A stretch of DNA of 64,000 nt from Lactifluus volemus (taxonomy: Eukaryota > Basidiomycota > Agaricomycetes > Russulales > Russulaceae), in contig WTXI01000006.1 of the NCBI GenBank assembly GCA_022376515.1, positions 62,001 through 126,000 on the forward strand, given 5' to 3'. The notes under the pieces were generated by a model, which saw only the letters and a list, made by a program, of their open reading frames with translations, made no database searches and was not told the origin of the DNA. Made by a program: the position numbers and the translations under genes. Numbering within the stretch: the first letter of the stretch is position 1; every line of letters starts with the position of its first letter. Below are positions 57,608 through 64,000 of the stretch, one piece after another.

Positions 57608-58327
57608 TTACAATGGCGTAGTAGTACTATTAGGTTGGGTAGCGGGTGCTGCGTTGGCTAAAGCGGCGGAGGCGGCCAATTGTTGTCCAATATTCTCCGC
57701 TGCCGCCTGGAAGTTCGCGAACGATTTCTGGCCGTTGACCTGAGCATTGACGGCGAACACCATTCCTTTGCCACAGTGACTCGCAGGGGTGTTCGCGTTC
57801 TGCCGACAATAAAACCACATAGGTTTCGACTAGGATGAAACGGATAAGATTAGTCATGAAGAATCTGAAAGCAAAAGTGGATTCGTACGTCTTTCACAGG
57901 GACCGAAAACGTCGGGGGAGTCTGGGATACACTAGCTACGGGGTGGCTATGGGGGCGCGTCAATATACGACGAGATGCGAGAAGGTCTGGGAACGTACAA
58001 GTCAGAATCAAGTCCATTGTTCAAGCGCGTGCATGGATTCTCGAATGAGGATTGGGTCACGGAGTGGTTCTTGGGATCGAAAATGAACATGACCGCGTCT
58101 CCTGGTCGGGCGGTCTGAAAAAGAAACGGTCAGAGTGACGGTAGGTGCGAGAGCAGACGTTTGCTAACAATGCTATTAGGGGTGAAGATGGTTTCACCAG
58201 TTGCGCTGCCAACGACAACTTGGAATACTTGGCTATTCTGAGTGGGGAGAGCCGAAACGGCAATGTTTGAGGAGAAGAGAGCCACGACGGTCACGGTGCT
58301 GAGCAAGATCAAAGTGCGGAAAAACAT
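57608..58327 (-). CDS. secreted cupredoxin-like protein (copy A)
   Basis: Start at 58327 encodes MFFRTLILLSTVTVVALFSS with a classic secretion signal (cleavage likely after SALP). Then NSQVFQVVVGSATGETIFTP (first strand), an intron, RPGDAVMFIFDPKNHSVTQS and SFENPC (copper-site His and a Cys), a poorly matching loop, TPPTFSVPVKD, an intron (GTACGA...CCTAG), KPMWFYCRQNANTPASHCGK and GMVFAVNA (Cys, His, Met ligands), and a Ser/Ala-rich C-terminus ending TTTPL at 57608 that could carry a GPI anchor or be trimmed. The set of ligands (H, C, H, M) is complete, as in blue-copper or stellacyanin-like extracellular fungal proteins. In-frame stops near 57950 are probably due to a missing C in a C run (CGCCCCCAT here, one C longer in copy B), so I still call it a gene. 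Confidence 0.75.
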
Positions 58328-59218
58328 ATTTGCACGAGATACAAGACCGGTTCAGCTGGACTTTGGAATAGTAGAGGGGACTCTTACAGCTAGCATCTGT
58401 CTACCAGGGGTATTTATAGCAAGAACAGGGGGGGGGCTTAGAGGAATGGTGACGCATCTACTATGTCCAGTTAGTCTGCAAGTCACTGGTTGCACCCGAA
58501 GGGCCCAGGAATTTCTGCGATGATCGACGAACGATGGTTGACGAACGATGATTGACGATCACAAATTACATAGAGACGCCTCGCGGATCACACAGAGACA
58601 AAGCAAGGGACGACTCGGTTGTGCAAGCCATCATGACGGCATCGCGACTCGAACGGTCGCGGCTAAGCTCCTACAGTCGACTCCCTTGTAGCCCATAGTA
58701 GTGATCGATGGACCACCTGGGAATAAGGGACTTTTCTGACGTTGGTAGACAAAACATTTGTGGGGTTTGAGAAAGTTGACTAATGGGAGTTATGCTTATG
58801 AGGTTGACTGTAGTAAATGTTTTTGTAACCCAGTTACTGCACTCACTTTATACACTGGTCCTCGAAACACTTTTTAATGATTCTCTCCATCATTTGTAGT
58901 CTAAATTTCTCAATCTGATTTGCATTTATGAGTATTATGCCACTGCTACATAGCCTGTAAATTACAGAGCAAGAGTGACGAAACATGGTCACTGCAGAAC
59001 TTGGCAGCAAAACAGAAGCGGAAAGCGGCTGGACATGCTGGCAACACAGCTATTGAAAGACTTCGAAGAAAGAAAAACAGCAGGGACAAAGAGGATGATA
59101 TAAATTACCTGTAATAGAAACCATCAGTTTCAGATGATATATCCCGAAAGAAGCGCTCACCCTAATAATGAATCCCTAGAGGCAGGTATCACGACAAAAG
59201 GTGAGGTAATGAAAAGGC
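58328..59218. other. 5' flank of cupredoxin A and end of the duplicated block
   Basis: 58328-58901 is the upstream region of cupredoxin A and is repeated upstream of cupredoxin B. 58902-59218 has no match in the window because copy B runs off the end. It has a short basic plus frame (about 58980-59105) that I do not recognise. Confidence 0.45.
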
Positions 59219-59845
59219 TCACAAGATGTCACTCTTCCGCAAGGGTCTTGAGCTCGAAGAAGAGCCCGAAGCGGCAGCGTGCATAGCTTGGCGCGTCAAA
59301 GCTGCTGAAACCCGACTTGGGTACGGCGGCGGCGCTTTGGCTTTTGAAGATGATTTGCGTCTACGGAGTGGAGAAGGTGATTGTGTTGATGCAGGGTCTT
59401 GCCTCGGCGAGCCGTGCTTGCGAAGGAAGTATCGTGGGACAGGAGCAGACGCAGGACCGTCGCTTGAAATTGGCAGCGGCAAGTCAGACGGACCTAGGCC
59501 TGTGGGTAGGACCGGTCGAAGTGCACGATTATAGGGAGAGGGGGACGGTGGCGAAGACGCGCACACGTTGGGAAGGTGGACTGGAAGCAGCTGCGGTTGC
59601 GGAGGACTGGAGGCTGGCTCTGTCGGACGCGGCGAGTCGAGGATATCGGCGCTGCCCGTTTCGGGGTGGGAGTCGTCGCCGAGTGCCTGGGAAGGCGGGG
59701 AAGAAAAACCGAGCTGCGAATAAGTCGTGTCTTCAACCGCGGGTAGCTGAGAAGCGTTGTTATCCAGCTCGAATACGGGGACATCGCTGGTGATGGTTGG
59801 CCACGTCAGTGACCCACTCGGCGTCACCAGAGGCGTATCAGCCAA
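59219..59845 (-). CDS. Pro/Ser-rich protein of unknown function
   Basis: Uninterrupted 208-codon frame beginning MADTPLVTPSGSLTWPTITS, with low-complexity Pro/Ser composition (SSPPQPQLLPVHLP, SPSPLRRRKSSSKAKAPPPY) and a basic C-terminus ending SSSSRPLRKSDIL. There is no domain, signal or membrane helix. It lies in the unique spacer exactly between the two duplicated blocks; its start is only 26 bases before the left edge of copy B. It may be part of an element involved in the rearrangement, the 5' piece of a truncated gene, or a chance frame in GC-rich DNA. Confidence 0.35.
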   Translation of the reverse strand: MADTPLVTPSGSLTWPTITSDVPVFELDNNASQLPAVEDTTYSQLGFSSPPSQALGDDSHPETGSADILDSPRPTEPASSPPQPQLLPVHLPNVCASSPPSPSPYNRALRPVLPTGLGPSDLPLPISSDGPASAPVPRYFLRKHGSPRQDPASTQSPSPLRRRKSSSKAKAPPPYPSRVSAALTRQAMHAAASGSSSSSRPLRKSDIL

Positions 59846-60394
59846 CTGTTCTCAGGCTGTCTCCTGAGATCGACTCCTTCTGACTTGGATATCTTCAACG
59901 ACCTCGCCCACCTGGCGCTATTGCATACCCCCTTTGAGGATCATACCCTCCCCGACCAACCACTTAATCTTATTCCCCTGTTATCCGAGTGCGGACAAAC
60001 TGCTCCCGTAGAATTCTCCGCTTTCATCGAGGCATTTCCTGTAGATCCGGTTGTCCGATCATCGTGTTCTGGGAAGGCTGCCTTCCAGAAAATTGGTGAC
60101 GTCGTCCTCAAAATCGCTATTCGCAACGAGGAATGCCCGGATAACATTGAGGCGGAAACCCCTGCCCCTAGTGATGCTAAGGATGTACTCAATGAAATTG
60201 TCGTCACATACGCTTTGGGCGAGATGTGTGACGGTTTCGTCAACCTTTTGAAGACCTATGTTGTCCGTGGAAAATATCCTTCTGTATTACTTGACCTATG
60301 GGATGAATACAACCGGATGAAGGGTTCAGAAAATGTTCGACCAGGTGTGGCCCTCCCTCATATCGACGCAGCACGTTTAGTCTAAACTTGCCCA

Positions 60395-61226
60395 TGCAGC
60401 TAATGGACTAACAGATCGTCACGACACTTTGTTGATATTTATGCCCATCTGGGCACCCGTGCATGAAGTAAAGTCTTTTACTACTAGTAGTATTTATCTC
60501 TGCAGGAGTTCGACCTATCGACTGGACTTGTTGCTTTTGTAATACAATTATAATAGTGGAAAATAAAAGACTCCAATGCTAATGAATGTGGACCTGACCT
60601 GGCCACCCACTTATAGAATGCTAAAGATGTGAGCTAGGAAGTACAAAAGTAAACATCCACCAATGACTGTAACTAGAGTCAAGAACCTCCAATCTGGAGC
60701 ACACTGTTTTATGCAGTCCTCACAGACACCTTTCACATAGGAGATGATGTATTGTCCCTTGAACTTGGCCTCCCCAGGCCTTCTGAGTTAATGGAACATG
60801 CCAGCATGGACACCAGTGGCAAAGCCAAAGGGACCAAGGTAGAACCATGACTTTGTATGGCGTGATGCCATCACCGTGCTATTTTTTTAATTTATAATTT
60901 AGGCATGTGTAGAGTATACTACTGCACATGCCTAAATTAAAATTTAAAAAAATAGTGTGGTGATGGCATCACACCATACAAAGTCATGGTTCTACCTTGG
61001 TCCCTTCAGCTTTGCCACTGGTGTCCACACTGATGTTCCATTAACTCAGAAGGCCTGGGGAGGCCAAGTTTGAGGGACAATACATCATCTCCTACGTGAA
61101 AGGTGTCTGTGAGGAGTCTGAGGACTGCATAAAGCAGTGTGCTCCAGATTGGAGGTTCTTGCAGTGAAGGTGGGGTGTCTGAGTTGGGCCAGGGACAAAA
61201 TTCCAGAATAGGTGAGCAGTAAAAAA
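60395..61226. mobile_element. insertion with foldback hairpin, candidate non-autonomous element
   Basis: This ~830-base block is absent from copy A, where the corresponding ~82 bases are haspin intron and exon. It has an AT-rich left flank (60395-60680), a long inverted repeat (60681-61160) and a short right flank. There is no open frame for a transposase. It could be a foldback-type or MITE-like element, or a larger rearrangement product. I see no convincing target-site duplication at its edges. Confidence 0.5.
60681..61160. repeat. long inverted repeat (two ~230 bp arms, 15 bp loop)
   Basis: Left arm 60681-60909 and right arm 60925-61160 are near-perfect reverse complements, from AAGAACCTCCAATCTGGAGC at the outer left end to AGGCATGTG / CACATGCCT at the loop. 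The differences are a 9-base indel near the outer end and scattered single bases. A transcript would fold into a ~230 bp hairpin. Confidence 0.93.
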
Positions 61227-62083
61227 TGTCAGTGAGCCAACCAAGACCGGCTGGAGGCAGGCTTGCAGCCTCTTCTGGCAGATTGCCCGCGCCCTTGCAA
61301 CGGCAGAAGATCTAGTGTCATTTGAGGTGCGCTGGTCCATTCGTCATCTTTTCCCTAAGACGCTGAACAATCTTCATCAATAGCATAGGGATCTTCATTG
61401 GGGACAGATCCTCGTTAAAAATACCCCCTCAAAAGTACCTTCACGTGGGCGTTTATTAGCTGCCGACGTATGGCTTCCCATGGATCATCCGGTTCATGGC
61501 GTAAAGGCCACTGCCATTGACCTTGGACTTGCGCGGATGATGGATCGACCGAGATTCGCTGGACACCTTTCGAGGAAGAGATCTTTGAAGCAGAGGGTTA
61601 GTGCATTGCTTTCGGCCCTCAGCCCTCTGCTCACATGTATCCCAGGAGACTATCAGTTTGATATATACCGCCTTATGCGTAAGCATAATGGTGGTTGCTG
61701 GGCAGATTTTCGCCCCCTCAGTAATGTGATGGTGTGTCCCTGTTCCTCTTATGTGAAATACTCCCGCAAGCCTAATCAACCTACAGTGGTTACACTACCT
61801 ACTCACTAAATTACTCAAGTCGAAGAACTTACGCCCACCAAGAAGAGCCACTGTTGCGACTGCGAGTCCAAATTTCACGGAACGACAGTGCTATGAGTGC
61901 CTCCTCAAGATGGAGAGTCTGCTAGCGCAGAGTGTGCTGAAAGTGCAGGCACACAAGCCTATAGTGACCAAGCACAGCCGACGCAAAGTAGTCACACCGA
62001 CGAAAACGGCCGTCGTATCCACAACAGCGCCGCAGTGCGCTGGTGATGTGCTCAGTTTTGGGCTGATGATGGGTTGGGTATGA

Positions 62084-62731
62084 TCTAAACGCTGGATGAT
62101 AACTTGGCTTTGTTGTATGTATCACTCGGTGTATCGTTCTGTGATTTCGTTGGTTCTTGGATGGTGAAATTTGATGGGGGTTAGAAATGAGATGAAACTG
62201 TTCCTAAGATTCAGATCATTGGGTCGAGGTGGCATCCTCTACGCTGCTGCTGCCCGGTGCAGCCGCGCTGAGGCGGCAGCCTTGTTGCGAGGTGCCGCCT
62301 GGTAATGAGAATCGCAAGGTGGTATAGTAAAACCAGTCGGGTGACCGATCCTTGAAGTCGGGTTGCCCTTACGGATGCCGCTGAAGCTGGCTTCCTGCCC
62401 TCGGGCTTCTGCTCAGGGCGAGGGCGAAGTGAACACGTCCCTGGTGTCGGAGGAGACATCACCTACTACGCGGAAGGCGAAACCAGTTGAATTCGATGAG
62501 ATAAGGTGAAGGGAGTTCACGATACGGTACTACGGGGTGTCTGGCTATTCGTAAGTCGTAACAATGTCCATTAAACAGATCAACACCGTGCCCTACATCT
62601 ATAAACATCGTTAAGATTCGTCAAACATCAAGAAATTTTCTATGGCATGAAACCAAAAACGCCATTGCTGAGAGGAGTGGCAAACAATGAACCTTGAGAC
62701 ATTCAAGTTCCACTCCAGTTACCGGCTGACC
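62084..62731. other. intergenic stretch between haspin B and cupredoxin B
   Basis: Copy-B equivalent of 56990-57607, with an extra GC-rich ~41 bases (62239-62279, GCTGCTGCTGCCCGG) and a deletion next to 62343. No gene seen. Confidence 0.45.
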
Positions 62732-63459
62732 TTACAATGGCGTAGTAGTACTATTAGGTTGAGTAGCGGGTGCTGCGTTGGCTAAAGCGGCGGAGGCGAT
62801 CAATTGTTGTCTAATATTCTCCGCTGCTGCCTGGAAGTTCGCGAACGATTTCTTGCCTTTGACCTGAGCATTGACGGCGAACACCATTCCTTTGCCACAG
62901 GGACTCGCAGGGGTGTTCGCGTTCCGCCGAGAATAAAACCAGATAGGTTTCGACTAGGATGAAATGGATAAGATTAGTCATGAAGAATCTGAAAGCAAAG
63001 TGGATTTCGTACGTCTTTCACAGGGACCGAAAACGTCGGGGGAGTCTGGAATACACTAGCTACGGGGTTGCTATGGGGGGCGCGTCAATATACGACGAGA
63101 TGCGAGAAGGTCTGGGAACGTACAAGTCAGAATCAAATCCATTGTTCAAAGGCGTGCATGGATTCTCGAATGAGGATTGGGTCACGGAGTGGTTCTTGGG
63201 TTGGACAACGAACTTGACCGTGTCTCCTGGTCGGGCGGTCTGAAAAAAAAAGAAACGGTCAGAGCGACGGTAGGTGCGAGAGCAGTGGTCGTTTGCCAAC
63301 AATGCTATTAGGGGTGAAGATGGTTTCACTAGTAGCGCGGCCAACGACAACTTGGAATACTTGGCTATTCTGAGTGGGGAGAGCCGAAACGGCAATGTTT
63401 GAGGAGAAGAGAGCCACGACGGTCACGGTGCTGAGCAAGATCAAAGTGCGGAAAAACAT
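62732..63459 (-). CDS. secreted cupredoxin-like protein (copy B)
   Basis: Paralogue of cupredoxin A. Start at 63459 gives the same signal peptide MFFRTLILLSTVTVVALFSS; then QVFQVVVGRATSETIFTPNS, an intron, RPGDTVKFVVQPKNHSVTQS (copy A has AVMFIFDPKNHS), SFENPCTPLNNGFDSDLYVP, an unresolved shift at a run of six C near 63078, TPPTFSVPVKD-like sequence, and the last exon with the YCxx...SHCGKGM copper ligands and AVNAQVKGKKSFANF. It ends at 62732. In the last exon CRQN has become RRE-type (FYSRRN, from CCGCCGAG), so the ligand-side Cys of copy A may be lost. Likely functional or nearly so; the change at the Cys should be confirmed on reads. Confidence 0.7.
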
Positions 63460-64000
63460 ATTTGCACGAGACACAAGGCCGGTTCAGCTGGACTTTGGAA
63501 TAGCAGAGGGGACTCTTACAGCTAGCATCTGTCTACCAGGGGTATTTATAGCAAGAACAGGGGGCTTAGAGGAATGATGACGCATCCATTATTTCCAGTT
63601 AGTCTGCAAAAGTCACTGTTTGCATCCGAAGTGGCCCCCTGAGGAATTTCTGCGATGATTGACGACTCACAAACTACATAGAAACGCCTCACAGATCACA
63701 CAGAGACAAAGCAAGGGACGACTCGGTTGTGCAAGTAATCATGGTGGCATCGGCGCGACTCGAATGGTCGCGGCTAAGCTCCTACAGTTGACTCCCTGTA
63801 GCCCATAGTAGTGATCGATGGACACCTGGGAATAAGGGACTTTTCTGACGTTGGTAGACAAACCATTTGTGGGGTTTGAGAAAGTTGGCTAATGGGAGCT
63901 ATGCTTATGAGGTTGACTGTAGTAAATGTCTTTGTAACCCAGTTACTGCACTTCATACACTGGTCCTCGAAACACTTTTCAATGATTCTCTCCATCATTT
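63460..64000. other. 5' flank of cupredoxin B, copy of 58328-58901
   Basis: Upstream region of cupredoxin B, matching the upstream region of copy A with small indels, so the two genes started with the same promoter. No further gene seen before the window ends. Confidence 0.5.

Larger units (their letters stand above)
55495..58901 (+). repeat. tandem duplicated block, copy A (haspin 3' part + cupredoxin)
   Basis: From CGACTCCTTCTGACTTGGAT at about 55495 to at least 58901 the sequence matches 59871-64000 over nearly its whole length in the same orientation. By eye the identity is high (long identical runs with scattered substitutions and small indels) in coding, intron and intergenic parts alike, so this is a recent segmental duplication. 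The left end lies inside haspin; the right end of copy B is beyond the window. Confidence 0.92.
59871..62083 (+). pseudogene. haspin kinase pseudogene (copy B)
   Basis: Duplicate of the 3' two thirds of the haspin gene. It starts inside the coding region (TPSDLDIFNDLAHLALLHTP), so the disordered N-terminus and the start are missing. Damage relative to copy A: an in-frame 33-base deletion fuses FQKIG to DVVLKI and removes the whole Gly-rich ATP loop (EASYSEVFGIG); a 3-base deletion turns KIVPIR into KIAIR; intron 1's acceptor and about 80 bases of exon are replaced by ~830 bases of foreign DNA (60395-61226); and a 16-base deletion after IDLGLARM (about 61539) shifts the frame before the C-lobe. 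The catalytic loop HRDLHWGQ remains. The copy cannot make a working kinase. It might still be transcribed, and the hairpin inside could produce double-stranded RNA. Confidence 0.85.
59871..64000 (+). repeat. tandem duplicated block, copy B
   Basis: Second copy of the haspin-cupredoxin block (see copy A). It is about 720 bases longer over the shared span, mainly because of the insertion at 60395-61226. It continues past the end of the window. Confidence 0.92.

Noticed and set aside
60681..61160. CRISPR-like or LTR interpretation of the repeat
   Set aside because: There are only two arms and they are inverted, not direct; no spacers, no LTR ends and no reverse transcriptase frame.

Overview
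This window is nuclear DNA of a filamentous basidiomycete, most likely an Agaricomycete. The evidence is genes split by many 48-65 bp GT-AG introns, very tight alternating gene order, and basidiomycete-type proteins: a DUF6534-like membrane protein, a secreted cupredoxin, retromer Vps17 and a fungal Yvc1 channel. I do not assign a genus. I recognise about 30 protein genes and find no rRNA, tRNA or CRISPR.

Layout. 1-9.8 kb: mitochondrial methionine aminopeptidase; a tandem pair of dual-specificity phosphatases, one of them lacking its catalytic arginine; mitochondrial Met-tRNA synthetase; Swa2/auxilin-like co-chaperone. 9.9-19.5 kb: telomere protein Stn1, ribosome recycling factor Tma22, a small mitochondrial protein, a conserved fungal protein, an alpha/beta hydrolase and a coiled-coil protein. 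20-24.6 kb: a mitochondrial group with two complex I subunits (NDUFA1-like and NDUFA8-like), an NDUFAF3-like assembly factor and lipoate-protein ligase. 24.6-41.4 kb: Swc4, glycogen branching enzyme, an M28 peptidase, an unknown protein, a second alpha/beta hydrolase, Pex14-like peroxin and a DUF6534-like protein. 43-54.3 kb: Rib1, Vps17, Leu2, Nob1, Arc18, Yvc1 and Psf2. 54.5-64 kb: a haspin kinase gene and a cupredoxin gene, followed by a diverged tandem copy of the same block. The second haspin is broken by 5' truncation, loss of its glycine-rich loop, a 16-base deletion and an ~830 bp insertion that contains a long hairpin repeat.

The genes are mostly conserved housekeeping genes in divergent and convergent pairs (intergenic gaps often 30-200 bp), not an operon or a biosynthetic cluster. 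The most unusual items are the haspin/cupredoxin duplication with its hairpin insertion, a candidate AT-AC intron in the lipoate ligase, and the phosphatase/pseudophosphatase pair.

Caution for all gene models: at least twenty otherwise conserved genes or exons show single-base frame breaks, nearly always next to a run of two to seven identical bases and nearly always in the direction of one missing base. This is the signature of consensus errors in the assembly, so I treat most of these genes as intact in the organism.
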